From the NCBI GenBank assembly GCA_007134735.1, contig SLKG01000131.1:1-36266 (forward strand): a DNA stretch of 36,266 bases, in the 5' to 3' direction. The translations under genes were made by a program, and so were the position numbers. Under the pieces are notes generated by a model. That model was not told where the DNA came from. It saw nothing but the letters and a program-made list of their open reading frames with translations, and made no database searches. How positions within the stretch are numbered: position 1 is the stretch's first letter; every line of letters begins with the position of its first letter. Source of the stretch: Kiritimatiellia bacterium (GTDB lineage: Bacteria > Verrucomicrobiota > Kiritimatiellia > SLAD01). Of this stretch, positions 1 to 8,270 are shown piece by piece.

Positions 1-1161
1 ATCCACACGACCCTCATTGACCGAAGCATGTACGGCCCGTTCGATATGATCTTCCCCGAACTCGCGGCCATAGGCCTCGAGGTAGTGACTCAGTTCCCGG
101 CGAACGCGGTTCATCCACGCACGGCGATCGATCCAATCCAACGGCACCCACAGGCGTTCATACAATCCCGATAGATCCACGCCGGCGCCGGTAAACTCCT
201 CCGTGATCTCGGGCAGATTCCGACCCGCAAGGGGCCGCCCGGCCAACCAGGGTTCCAGGAAAGCCAGGCCGAACCCTTCCGCCATGCTGGTCGTTACCAG
301 GGTATGGGCGGATTTTAGCAATGTCCCGAACGGCACATCCGCACCGGCCTCAAAGGCCATGGGCAATTGTTCCGCCTCCGCGAATTCAACCCATCGTTCA
401 TAAAATTGCCGTTCACGCGGATTCTGTGGCGCCAACGTGGCTGCAAATCGATCCCCTTCGCGCGCCATGCCCGACCAGAATAGAAATTCACCCAGGTTCT
501 TTCGGCGAATCGCACGGGTGGGATAGAGAAACAGCCGACCGGTCTCTTCACGTGTTGGTTCGGGTCGTTCTTCATCGCCCTCCATCCACACGGCATTGGG
601 AAGCAGGTGCGTGCGTTCCGGGTCAAACCCGGCATCCAGCAGGGATTGCCGGTCCCGGCTGTTCAGCAGCGCGTAATGCACATGTCCGGCCTGGGGATAT
701 ACCACCGCACCCCATTCGTCCTCCGCCCCATACGCTTCACGAAGATCGCGATAATTCCGCGGCCGCCCATCCTCGGCAAAATCATGAATCTGCAGCACCA
801 ACCGTTCGTTCCGGTCCGCCAGGCGGCGAACCATGGCCGGCCACCGCAGGTTCTTTGCCAGTGCATGATTGTGAATATGCCAGATATCCGGGGGACCGCC
901 CAGCGCATCCCGCGCCGCGGCCTGAATGCGTTCCACCATGGCTTCCGGCTCCATGAGGGAACCCTCCCCCTCATACCCCAGCCCGCTCACCGTGCGCACA
1001 CAGGTTTCTGAAAACATTCCGTCCGACGGTTTCTCCCCCGTGATGACGACAGACGAAACCGAATGATTCTTCAGGGCGCCCACGGCGTTGTCGATGACCC
1101 GGGTTACGCCCCCCCGGCGCAGATGATAATGAAGAATGGCGATTCGTAATGAATCCGTCAT
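1..1161 (-). CDS. GT4-type glycosyltransferase, 3' end beyond window
   Basis: This reading frame is missing from the ORF track because it has no stop inside the window. It opens at an ATG whose ATGA overlaps the gpgS stop and gives 387 codons (MTDSLRIAILHYHLRRGG...). The N-terminal 'HYHLRRGGVTRVI' and 'DIWHIHNH' look like the acceptor-side Rossmann fold of GT-B enzymes. The C-terminal half has 'YPTRAIRRKN' (about residues 214-222) and the GT4 E-x7-E motif 'AEGFGLAFLE' (E295/E303), which in the family contacts the nucleotide sugar. No signal peptide or membrane segment is seen, so it is probably cytoplasmic. It is the last visible gene of the M20-gpgS-GT4 run and is translationally coupled to gpgS. 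A role in extending or making glucosylglycerate-type glycosides is inferred from this context. Donor and acceptor cannot be read from the sequence. Confidence 0.85.
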   Translation of the reverse strand, partial: MTDSLRIAILHYHLRRGGVTRVIDNAVGALKNHSVSSVVITGEKPSDGMFSETCVRTVSGLGYEGEGSLMEPEAMVERIQAAARDALGGPPDIWHIHNHALAKNLRWPAMVRRLADRNERLVLQIHDFAEDGRPRNYRDLREAYGAEDEWGAVVYPQAGHVHYALLNSRDRQSLLDAGFDPERTHLLPNAVWMEGDEERPEPTREETGRLFLYPTRAIRRKNLGEFLFWSGMAREGDRFAATLAPQNPRERQFYERWVEFAEAEQLPMAFEAGADVPFGTLLKSAHTLVTTSMAEGFGLAFLEPWLAGRPLAGRNLPEITEEFTGAGVDLSGLYERLWVPLDWIDRRAWMNRVRRELSHYLEAYGREFGEDHIERAVHASVNEGRVD

Positions 1162-2135
1162 GGATGGCGTCCGAATTTTTCCCGGTAGGCGGAAACATCC
1201 ATCATCGGCGGGCGTTCTTCCTCGGCAATGTGGTACTCCACTTGTTCAAACGTCCCCTCCTTGGACTGGAACTGACGCAGCGCATGGTTCAATTCCGGCA
1301 ACTCGGGAATGATGTTCAGTGATTTGGCACGGGAAAGAAAGGTCTGGATGATTCCGAAGGCCATTTTGCCCAGATCCCGTGTCGGCTGATTCCGATGTAC
1401 CCGCTGATCGAGGTCCGTTTGACCGAAGGCCCCAAGACCCCACCGCGTATACACATCAATCAGGTGCGATGTTTCGACGCCGTACCCGATGGGAAACGGA
1501 ATAGCCTCCAGCACCTCGCGCCGCACGGCGTATTCCCCGGACAACGGCTGAACAATCGCCGTCAATTCCGGGAAGAACAGTGAAAAAAGCGGGCGCACCA
1601 GGATTTCGGTAACACGCCCGCCCCCCGTGGGTCTGACCCCTGTTGAAAAAGCCAGGGGACGGTCATAAAAAGCCTTCACGTATTTTATTTCGGGATGATA
1701 GATCAACGGCGCCAGCAGGCCGTAGGCGAAGCGGGGATGAATGTTTTTAATATCCGCATCGACATAGATGATGATATCGCCCTTTAGTTGATAGATGGCC
1801 TTCCAGAGGTTTTCGCCTTTCCCCTTCTTTTCACCCACCTCCGGAAGGATCTCGGACGCCAGGTATACATCCGCCCCGAACGAGGCGGCCACTTCACGCG
1901 TCTGGTCGGTGGAACCCGAATCGATCACGGCAATTTCGTCCAACAGCGGATACCGGCTCATCAATTCGGATTTAAAAATGACGATCTCCTTTCCGATCGT
2001 CTTTTCCTCGTTCAAGGTCGGGATGCACAGGGATACGGTGAGGTCCTGCTTTTCCTTGGCCTCGACCATATGACGGAAATCCCAGAAATGGCTGTGATGA
2101 AACGTATTTTCCTGGAGCCACTGATCAATGTTCAT
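1158..2135 (-). CDS. gpgS: Glucosyl-3-phosphoglycerate synthase (GT81)
   Basis: The enzyme transfers glucose from NDP-glucose to 3-phosphoglycerate, the first step of glucosylglycerate synthesis. The 325-residue protein has a GT-A fold: 'CIPTLNEEKTIG' (37-48), 'IDSGSTDQT' (71-79), the DxD motif 'YVDADI' (D126, D128), the family-diagnostic 'FSTGVRPTGGGRVTE' (163-177), 'QPLSGEYAVRR' (196-206) and the C-terminal metal-ligand-like 'RVHRN' (H247). The length matches the family. I start at the second ATG of the ORF (2135) because GGAGG lies 8 nt upstream of it. The first ATG (2150) would place that Shine-Dalgarno inside the gene. It overlaps the M20 gene by 11 nt and the next GT4 gene by 4 nt, so the three form one operon. 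No separate phosphatase gene (gpgP) is visible nearby. Confidence 0.93.
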   Translation of the reverse strand: MNIDQWLQENTFHHSHFWDFRHMVEAKEKQDLTVSLCIPTLNEEKTIGKEIVIFKSELMSRYPLLDEIAVIDSGSTDQTREVAASFGADVYLASEILPEVGEKKGKGENLWKAIYQLKGDIIIYVDADIKNIHPRFAYGLLAPLIYHPEIKYVKAFYDRPLAFSTGVRPTGGGRVTEILVRPLFSLFFPELTAIVQPLSGEYAVRREVLEAIPFPIGYGVETSHLIDVYTRWGLGAFGQTDLDQRVHRNQPTRDLGKMAFGIIQTFLSRAKSLNIIPELPELNHALRQFQSKEGTFEQVEYHIAEEERPPMMDVSAYREKFGRHP

Positions 2136-3294
2136 CACACAATCCTCCATCGATGGCCTTCAGCATGCCCAACAGTTGAGCCAATCCCGCGAACATGGGA
2201 TCGATCCGAATCCGTTCATCCGGCTGATTCAACCGCTCCCCCGTGGTAAGGCCCAGCGTGACGGCCGGGATCTTATGATCAATCAGCGCCGAAAGCTCGG
2301 AGGTGCTGGGCGCGATTCGGGGTTCAATGTCCAGAGCCCGCATGATCTCCCGCGCGCGGCGCACAAGGGGATGGCGGAATCCGGTTCCCCCGGGTTTTCG
2401 GCGGGCCAGAATATCCAATTCGATTTCCGCGTTCGTTTCCGAGGATATTTCACCAATCGCATCTTCAATCTGTTCATGAATCGATCGCACCACATCCGCG
2501 GACTCACTGCGGATTTCGAAACGCAGCACGGCTTGCGTGGCGGTCGTGTTGAATGCCGTTCCGCCGCGTATCGAACCCAGTACAATGCTGGTTTTCGGCC
2601 GCTTCGGCAGGCGGATCTGATTGATCCGGTTGATCACGTCGTTCAGCGTAATGATCGCGCCGGCCGCGCCAAACCGCGTCCAATCATACATTTCCGGCAC
2701 ATGCACCTCGATCTCGCCCCGAAGCATGCCCAAAGAAGAATAACTCAACCGGCCGAATTGCACGCCTTCCACACATAGGGCGCACCGGATAGGCATCCGG
2801 TTGTTCTTCAGGAAGAATCGCAGACCTTCCAGGTCGCCACGACCCAGACTCCGCGTGGCACCCATGAGGATGATGCTGGACCGGGGTTTGAATTCGACCT
2901 GCTCCATTAAAAAGGGAAGCGTGGCCAATACCGCCATGCCGAGACTGTTGTCGCCCACGCCCGGCCCCTTGACCCATTCGGATTGAAGGGATATCGTATG
3001 GTCGGTCTTTTCATCGAATATCGTGTCCGCGTGGGCAATCAACAGGATGTGTCCATCCTGATTCTCTCCCGGATAGATACCGAATCCGTTTCCGATCTCG
3101 TCCGTGGAACAATTCTGCAGCCCGCACTCACTGAATCGATCCTGCAGGAAGCGAACGCGGTTCTCTTCGTGGAACGTGGGCGCAGGAATCTCTCCCATCA
3201 TCACCAGGTTGGCCAGCACCATCTCCCGAAGCTGTCCGGCCGCCTCGCGATAACGCGGCAATCCTTCAATCACGTCGTTGATTTTCATCGTCAC
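2125..3294 (-). CDS. M20-family metallopeptidase-like protein with altered active site
   Basis: The fold matches the M20/ArgE/CPG2 family over 389 residues: 'LLIAHADTI' (H88, D90) and 'GPGVGDNSLG' (D115) match the first two metal-ligand motifs, 'CVEG' (E176) matches the third, and a dimerisation-type lid follows. However, the usual catalytic Glu-Glu pair is replaced by 'GATRSLGRGDLEG' (145-157), and the C-terminal ligand His expected after 'IPAVTLG' is absent ('LGLTTGERLNQPDE'). Either the site is rearranged or hydrolase activity is lost. The track start is GTG (3294); an ATG two codons later (3288) is about equally likely. This is the first gene of the leftward operon, overlapping gpgS by 11 nt, which ties it to glucosylglycerate metabolism. 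Its substrate is unknown. Confidence 0.8.
   Translation of the reverse strand: MTMKINDVIEGLPRYREAAGQLREMVLANLVMMGEIPAPTFHEENRVRFLQDRFSECGLQNCSTDEIGNGFGIYPGENQDGHILLIAHADTIFDEKTDHTISLQSEWVKGPGVGDNSLGMAVLATLPFLMEQVEFKPRSSIILMGATRSLGRGDLEGLRFFLKNNRMPIRCALCVEGVQFGRLSYSSLGMLRGEIEVHVPEMYDWTRFGAAGAIITLNDVINRINQIRLPKRPKTSIVLGSIRGGTAFNTTATQAVLRFEIRSESADVVRSIHEQIEDAIGEISSETNAEIELDILARRKPGGTGFRHPLVRRAREIMRALDIEPRIAPSTSELSALIDHKIPAVTLGLTTGERLNQPDERIRIDPMFAGLAQLLGMLKAIDGGLCDEH
2144..2148 (-). promoter_or_regulatory. Shine-Dalgarno site deciding the gpgS start
   Basis: GGAGG on the minus strand is followed by 8 nt and then ATG at 2135. It lies inside the 3' end of the M20-like gene and overlaps the alternative upstream ATG at 2150, which argues for the shorter GpgS. 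Confidence 0.65.
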
Positions 3295-3393
3295 GACATC
3301 CGTCCCTTCCCGTATGTTCTCCTGACAAGGCGGCCCGCGGAGTGCCTATGAACGTATTCCCCTGTCGGTGTTCCGGTTTTGTCGAGGCTTTAC

Positions 3394-3422
3394 TTTACCC
3401 GGGGATATTCCCCGGTTACAAT
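3394..3422 (+). promoter_or_regulatory. Candidate promoter with palindrome in the spacer
   Basis: TTTACC (-35-like, 3394-3399) and TACAAT (-10-like, 3417-3422) are 17 nt apart. The spacer region is filled by the inverted repeat CCGGGGA-TAT-TCCCCGG (3399-3415), which could be an operator. It lies in the 176-bp gap between the divergent M20-gpgS and GT4-phosphorylase operons, so a bound regulator could act on both. A second AT-rich box, TATAGAAT, lies at about 3449-3456. The GT4 gene has AGGGG 7 nt before its ATG. No equally good promoter was found for the leftward operon. Confidence 0.45.
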
Positions 3423-3470
3423 ACGACTCACTGCGCACCGTGTGTGTAGTATAGAATCAGGGGATTCATT

Positions 3471-4736
3471 ATGCCAGAACGAATCGGTTTTGTTTCAACG
3501 CGGTTTGCGGGCCTGGACGGGGTCTCGCTGGAGAGTGCCAAATGGGCACAGGTGCTCTGGGATCACGAGCACATCAGTTTCTGGTATGCCGGCCGCCTGG
3601 ATCGCGCGCCTGACATCAGCATGTGCGTGCCGGAGGCCCATTTTGCGCACCCGGAAATCGAATGGATCAACCGGCATATCTGGGGCCGTACCGCCCGCGA
3701 TCGCCTGGTCAGCCGCCGCGTGCGGGATCTGTCCGATTACCTCAAGGACACGCTGTATGAATTCGTCGAGTTCTTCGATGTTTCGGTGCTCATTATCGAA
3801 AATGCCGTGACCATCCCCATGAATGTGCCGCTGGGCATCGCCATCACGGAATTCATCAACGAAACCCACATGCCCGCGATTGCGCATCATCATGATTTCT
3901 ACTGGGAGCGCCAGCGATTCATGGTCCATGCCGCCCACGATTACCTGGAGATGGCATTTCCCCCGCGCATGCCCAACCTTCAACACGCCATCATCAATCT
4001 CGCCGCGCAGGAGGATCTTTCCTGGCGCAAGGGCGTGCCTTCCATCTATGTGCCCAATGTGCTGGATTTCGAGAATCCCCCTCCGCCCATCGACAGCTAT
4101 GCGCAGGACGTGCGTTCCGAAATCGGCCTGGAGAAGGACGACATCCTGATCCTGCAACCTACCCGCGTGGTTCCTCGCAAAGGAATCGAATACGCGATTC
4201 AACTGGTGGAAATGCTCGGGGACCCACGGTACAAACTGGTGGTGTCGCACGAAACCGGAGACGAGGGATACGAGTATCATAACATCCTGACCGAACTGGC
4301 GCACGCCGCCGGCGTGGACATTCGCTTTATCACGACTCGAATCGGCGAAGTACGGCAGTTGGACAGCCAGGGCAAGAAAATCTACACGCTCTGGGATCTC
4401 TATCCGCACGCCGACCTGATCACCTATCCCAGCCTGTACGAGGGTTTCGGCAACGCGTTTCTCGAGGCCATCTATTTCAAGATTCCCGTGTTGATCAACC
4501 GGTACGCCATCTTCGGCCGCGATATCGAACCCAAGGGTTTCCGCCTGCCGGTGATGGACGGGTACCTCACGCGAAAAACGGTCGAAGAAGTGCGCCGCCT
4601 TATGGAAGACGAGCCGTATCGGCGCGAAATCATGAATTACAACTACGATATTGCGATGCGATTCTACAGTTTTTCGGTTCTACGGAGAAGCATTCGCACA
4701 CTGATCACGAATATCACCGGCCTGGAGCATCTGTAA
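3471..4736 (+). CDS. GT4-family glycosyltransferase
   Basis: The 421-residue protein has a GT-B organisation. The N-terminal domain begins '[17 protein letters not shown]', a glycine-containing acceptor loop right after strand 1. An acceptor-side '[15 protein letters not shown]' (137-150) follows, and the C-terminal domain has '[13 protein letters not shown]' (228-240) and the E-x7-E motif '[10 protein letters not shown]' (E324/E332) of GT4 retaining enzymes. No membrane segment is seen. It is separated by 3 nt from the glucosylglycerate phosphorylase gene and is divergent from gpgS. GT4 enzymes that add mannose to glucosylglycerate or its phosphate (MggA/MggS type) are known from other bacteria, and that is a reasonable hypothesis here. 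The sequence alone does not fix donor or acceptor. AGGGG 7 nt upstream supports the ATG chosen. Confidence 0.88.
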   Translation: MPERIGFVSTRFAGLDGVSLESAKWAQVLWDHEHISFWYAGRLDRAPDISMCVPEAHFAHPEIEWINRHIWGRTARDRLVSRRVRDLSDYLKDTLYEFVEFFDVSVLIIENAVTIPMNVPLGIAITEFINETHMPAIAHHHDFYWERQRFMVHAAHDYLEMAFPPRMPNLQHAIINLAAQEDLSWRKGVPSIYVPNVLDFENPPPPIDSYAQDVRSEIGLEKDDILILQPTRVVPRKGIEYAIQLVEMLGDPRYKLVVSHETGDEGYEYHNILTELAHAAGVDIRFITTRIGEVRQLDSQGKKIYTLWDLYPHADLITYPSLYEGFGNAFLEAIYFKIPVLINRYAIFGRDIEPKGFRLPVMDGYLTRKTVEEVRRLMEDEPYRREIMNYNYDIAMRFYSFSVLRRSIRTLITNITGLEHL

Positions 4737-4739
4737 GCC

Positions 4740-6473
4740 ATGATAAAAAGATTCTCTCAAACCATCCTTCGTCGCATGCAGACACGGTTTCATTACCTGT
4801 ATGGCGGCGCGGATCGCCGCTGTGCGGAACGCACGGCCATGATGGTGGGACGATACGGAGTGGGTACGGACGGATCGCCGTCGGATCCCCTGTGGGACGA
4901 AAAAGACAGTGTACTGATCACCTACGGCGACATGGTACGCGCCGATGACGCGTCCCCGCTGACCGCCCTGCACGCTTTCCTTCGGGAGCATATCGGCGAG
5001 GCCATCCGAACGGTGCATGTCCTGCCGTTCTTTCCCTCCTCATCCGACGATGGATTCTCCGTAATGGATTATCGAACCGTCGATCCGAATCTCGGTACGT
5101 GGACCGATATCCGGAAACTCGCGAGCGAATACAAACTCATGTGCGACCTGGTCATTAATCATGTTTCCCGGCAGAGTTCCTGGTTCAGGGATTACGTGGC
5201 CGATGTCGCGCCCTACCGCAATTACTTTGTTGAAATGGGCCCCCGCACGGATCTGTCGCAGGTGGTTCGTCCCCGGAACTCCCCCTTGCTCTCGCCCACA
5301 CAAACACGAAACGGGGAGCGTCATATATGGACCACGTTCAGCGCCGACCAGGTGGACCTGAACTTTAAAAACCCGGATGTGTTGTTCGAGTTCATGGACA
5401 TACTCTTCTGGTATATCTCCATGGGCGCACGGGTGATTCGGCTCGACGCCATCGCCTATCTCTGGAAAGAGCCGGGAACAGCGTGCATTCATATGACGCA
5501 AACCCACGAAATCGTGAAGATCTTCCGGGATATTCTCGACATGGTGGCGCCGCACGTCGTGTTGATTACCGAAACCAACGTTCCGCATCGCGAGAACATG
5601 AGTTATTTCGGAAACGGGGACGAAACCCACATGGTATACCAGTTCAGCCTGCCGCCCCTCCTGGCTCACGCCCTCCTCACGGGAACCTCCCGGTACCTGA
5701 CCCCGTGGGCCGACGACCTGCCCGACCTCAAGCCGGGACAGACGTTCCTTAATTTCACCGCCTCACATGACGGCGTGGGAGTCCGCCCCCTGCGCGGGTT
5801 GATTCCCGACAGCGATTTCGATGCCTTACTATCCGACGTCGAACGAAAAGGCGGCCGCCTGTCGTACAAACAGAATCCGGACGGCTCGACCAGTCCCTAC
5901 GAGCTCAACATTACCTGGTTCGATCTGCTCTCGGACGAACCGGACCGGGTAACCGACCGGCACCTGGCACGTTTCCTTTGTTCACAAGCGGTCATGCTCG
6001 GCCTGAAAGGAATCCCCGCCGTATATTTCAACAGCCTGATCGGCGCGCGGAACAACCTCAAAGGGGTTGAGGAAACCGGCCACAACCGCACCATCAACCG
6101 GGAAAAGTGGGCGGCGGAACAGTTGCGCGCCCTGTTGCAGGATGGAAATTCCCACCATCGCCGCAGTTTCGACTACATCCTGCATATGCTTCGCCTTCGC
6201 GCCCGGCACCGCGCTTTTCATCCCGACGGAAAACAACAGGTCCTGAAGCCGGGTAACGAATTTTTCGCCTTTGAGCGCGCGGCGCCCGATGGCTCAGAAA
6301 CCATCACCTGCATCAGCAATCTGACCGACACACCGCGCGAGATTCTCGTGGACGAACGTTTCCCATCCCTCCATTCCAAAGATCATTGGGTGGATCTGCT
6401 GACCGACAACTCCTTCGGCGAACCCGACCCCATGCTTACCCTCGCCCCCTACCAGACATTGTGGTTGGTGTAG
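4740..6473 (+). CDS. GH13_18 phosphorylase, probably glucosylglycerate phosphorylase
   Basis: Members of GH13 subfamily 18 cleave alpha-glucosides with phosphate to give glucose-1-phosphate; known substrates are sucrose, glucosylglycerol and glucosylglycerate. The 577-residue protein has 'ITYGDMV' (60-66), 'VLPFFPSSSDDGFSV' (94-108), 'DLVINHVS' (136-143), the nucleophile in 'IRLDAIAYLWKEPGT' (D236), the acid/base in 'ITETNVPH' (E278) and the transition-state Asp in 'ASHDGVG' (D344). The stretch 'LWKEPGTACIHMTQTHEIV' plus 'ETHMVYQFSLPPLL' resembles the glucosylglycerate branch (E. coli YcjM type) as I remember it, and the gpgS and glycerate kinase neighbours agree. It is cytoplasmic, with no signal peptide. 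It starts 3 nt after the GT4 stop, with a GGAG inside that gene, so the two are cotranscribed. Sucrose phosphorylase is the main alternative. Confidence 0.87.
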   Translation: MIKRFSQTILRRMQTRFHYLYGGADRRCAERTAMMVGRYGVGTDGSPSDPLWDEKDSVLITYGDMVRADDASPLTALHAFLREHIGEAIRTVHVLPFFPSSSDDGFSVMDYRTVDPNLGTWTDIRKLASEYKLMCDLVINHVSRQSSWFRDYVADVAPYRNYFVEMGPRTDLSQVVRPRNSPLLSPTQTRNGERHIWTTFSADQVDLNFKNPDVLFEFMDILFWYISMGARVIRLDAIAYLWKEPGTACIHMTQTHEIVKIFRDILDMVAPHVVLITETNVPHRENMSYFGNGDETHMVYQFSLPPLLAHALLTGTSRYLTPWADDLPDLKPGQTFLNFTASHDGVGVRPLRGLIPDSDFDALLSDVERKGGRLSYKQNPDGSTSPYELNITWFDLLSDEPDRVTDRHLARFLCSQAVMLGLKGIPAVYFNSLIGARNNLKGVEETGHNRTINREKWAAEQLRALLQDGNSHHRRSFDYILHMLRLRARHRAFHPDGKQQVLKPGNEFFAFERAAPDGSETITCISNLTDTPREILVDERFPSLHSKDHWVDLLTDNSFGEPDPMLTLAPYQTLWLV

Positions 6474-7138
6474 CAACCATTCTTCATCTTAATCGTAATC
6501 TTAATCTTAATCGATCCGATCTAGATTCGCCATTTTCGCGGCTTTCACAGCTTTCTCTCCTCCCCAGCTTCCAAAAGAGAACCACGAATGGAAGACATCA
6601 TTGTCCCGCTCCTTGTCTTTCGGCTAACGAGAACGGGCGACGAGAACGGCAGACGATTACCACACTTACTCGTAATCCGCAGTCGTCGCCGTAATCGTAA
6701 TCCGAAAAGAAACAGGGATACGATACAGCATCGCGCCTGTTTTCCTCCGACCAGGATTAAGATAAGGATTAAGACAACCTTATCTTTGTCCCAATCCTTG
6801 TCCCGATCATTGTCTTTCGGCTAACGAGAACGGGCGACGAGAACGGTGAACGATTATGTCTTCACTCGTAATCCGTTATCGTCGCCCGCTATCGTAATCC
6901 GAAAAGAAACAGGGATACGACACAGCAGCGTGCCTGTTTCCCTCCGACGAGGATTAAGACAAAGTTGCAAGATTCCTTATCCTTGTCCCAATCTTTGTCT
7001 TTCGGTGGACGACTACGGCGACGACTACGGTCGACGATTATGTCTTCACTCGTAATCCGTAGTCGTCGCCGTAGTCGTAATCCGAAAAGAAACAGGGATA
7101 CGATACAGCAGCGTGCCCGTTATCCTCCGACCAGGATT
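6474..7138. repeat. Hairpin array 1 (leader plus three ~190-bp units)
   Basis: This fills the whole gap between the convergent phosphorylase and glycerate kinase genes. It opens with hexamer repeats (TAATCT) and a ~120-bp leader (6486-6605, 'CGATCCGATCTAGATTCGCC' onward) that recurs at 15512-15640. Three tandem units follow, with TCTTTCGG at 6616, 6813 and 6998. Each unit holds a long inverted repeat ending CCGAAAAGA, then AAACAGG...CCTGTTT, then 12-nt words such as GGATTAAGACAA. The last unit stops at the glycerate kinase stop codon. ORFs called here by the track are not credible genes. Confidence 0.9.
6998..7090. repeat. Best-paired unit hairpin: perfect 22-bp inverted repeat
   Basis: The arms 7009-7030 and 7057-7078 are exact reverse complements (22 nt, built on ACGACTACGG repeated). 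They are flanked by an outer stem TCTTTCGG/CCGAAAAGA with a 3-nt internal loop on each side, and the apical region adds ACGA/TCGT. This is the only one of the nine units with fully matching arms. Confidence 0.9.
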
Positions 7139-8263
7139 CTATTCCCCCAAATACTCCCGCGCAAACAACCGCGCTGTTTCGTACAGATCCTGTCGGCCAC
7201 GTTTCAGGACTTCTTCCATTGGCATATCCGGCTTTCCGGTCGGCAGGGCGATTTCCACCCCCGAATCCCTCATTTCCTGTTCGGATACCTGGACCGAACC
7301 GGCCATCACCGCCACCTTCGCGCCGGCCGGGCGCGTCGATTGGACGATCCCGGATACCACCTTGCCGCGCAAAGACTGGGAATCGAAACGGCCCTCCCCC
7401 GTAATCACCCAATCGGCGCCCTCGATTACTCGCTCCAATCCACTGGCTGAAATGACTGTTTCGATCCCCGCCACGAGACGGGCATTCATGAACGCCATGG
7501 CCCCCGCGGCCAATCCTCCGGCCGCACCCGCCCCCGGTACGTTTTCGATCTCGACACCCAGTCGATCCCGCACGATCTGCGCCATATGCTTCAAGCCGTC
7601 GTCCAGCCGCCGCACCATTTCCGGCGTGGCCCCCTTTTGCGGCCCGAATACCTGCGCGGCGCCGTGCTCGCCGCACAACGGATTGTCCACGTCGCATAAC
7701 ACCTCCACCTCCGAGAAACTCACTCCCTCAGGGGGTTCGATATCCCGGATGGCTTCCAGGTGTTCACCGCCCAATCCGATCGGCGCGCCTTGTTTGTCCA
7801 GAAATCGCCAGCCCAACGCCATGGCGGCGCCCACGCCGCCATCTACGGTCGCACTGCCTCCCACCGCCAGGAGAATGCGCTCCGGAATCCGGGCCAATGA
7901 ACGGGCGATCAGTTCTCCGGTCCCGTATGTCGTGGTCTTCAAGGGATTGTATTCAGACAGCTTCAACAAGGGCAACCCGCTGGCACTCGCCATTTCCACC
8001 AGTGCCATGCGATCCTTTTCAAACCAGGCGTATCCGGCCTCCACGGTCCGATCCGGCAAGGGTCCCATTACCACCGCCCGCATCCATATTCCATTGCGCG
8101 CCGCGATCAGGGCCGAAGCCGTTCCTTCTCCGCCATCGGCCATGGGCTTGATCGACACATCAAGATCTGGACGGACCGATAACAGCGCATCCCGTATGAC
8201 GGCACACGCCTGGCGCGCACTCATGACCCCCTTGAACGAATCCGTGGCAATGACGATCTTCAA
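7139..8263 (-). CDS. Glycerate kinase (GarK/GlxK-type)
   Basis: The enzyme phosphorylates glycerate with ATP, most likely at the 2-hydroxyl. The 374-residue protein carries the type-1 glycerate kinase motifs in order: 'IVIATDSFKGVMSA' at the N terminus, 'PMADGGEGTASAL', 'VGGSATVDGGVGAAMALG', 'NPLCGEHGAAQVFGPQKGA', 'GAGAAGGLAAG' and 'GEGRFDSQSLRGK'. I prefer a TTG start at 8263 because it yields the usual family N terminus (MKIVIATDSFKG) and has AAAGG 7 nt upstream. ATG at 8278 is the alternative. The GTG at 8302 in the track lies inside a REP-like repeat and is unlikely. It is convergent with the phosphorylase, whose product glycerate it would return to central metabolism. Confidence 0.92.
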   Translation of the reverse strand: MKIVIATDSFKGVMSARQACAVIRDALLSVRPDLDVSIKPMADGGEGTASALIAARNGIWMRAVVMGPLPDRTVEAGYAWFEKDRMALVEMASASGLPLLKLSEYNPLKTTTYGTGELIARSLARIPERILLAVGGSATVDGGVGAAMALGWRFLDKQGAPIGLGGEHLEAIRDIEPPEGVSFSEVEVLCDVDNPLCGEHGAAQVFGPQKGATPEMVRRLDDGLKHMAQIVRDRLGVEIENVPGAGAAGGLAAGAMAFMNARLVAGIETVISASGLERVIEGADWVITGEGRFDSQSLRGKVVSGIVQSTRPAGAKVAVMAGSVQVSEQEMRDSGVEIALPTGKPDMPMEEVLKRGRQDLYETARLFAREYLGE

Positions 8264-8270
8264 TGGTTTA

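Noticed and set aside
315-974. ORFs 315-635 and 663-974 on the minus strand
   Set aside because: They are out of frame with the open GT4 reading frame that covers 1-1161.
3420-3432. AATACGACTCACT, a 13-nt match to the T7 phage promoter core
   Set aside because: The rest of the T7 consensus (TATAGGG) is absent and no phage polymerase or phage gene is present. Treated as coincidence.
6474-7138. CRISPR array
   Set aside because: Unit length (~190 bp), long internal palindromes, related rather than unique spacers and absence of cas genes rule it out.
6588-7450. Several plus-strand ORFs rich in Arg, Ser and Asn (78-161 aa)
   Set aside because: They read through the hairpin repeats and share repeated peptides produced by the DNA repeats. 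They lack a plausible start context and are shadows of the array.
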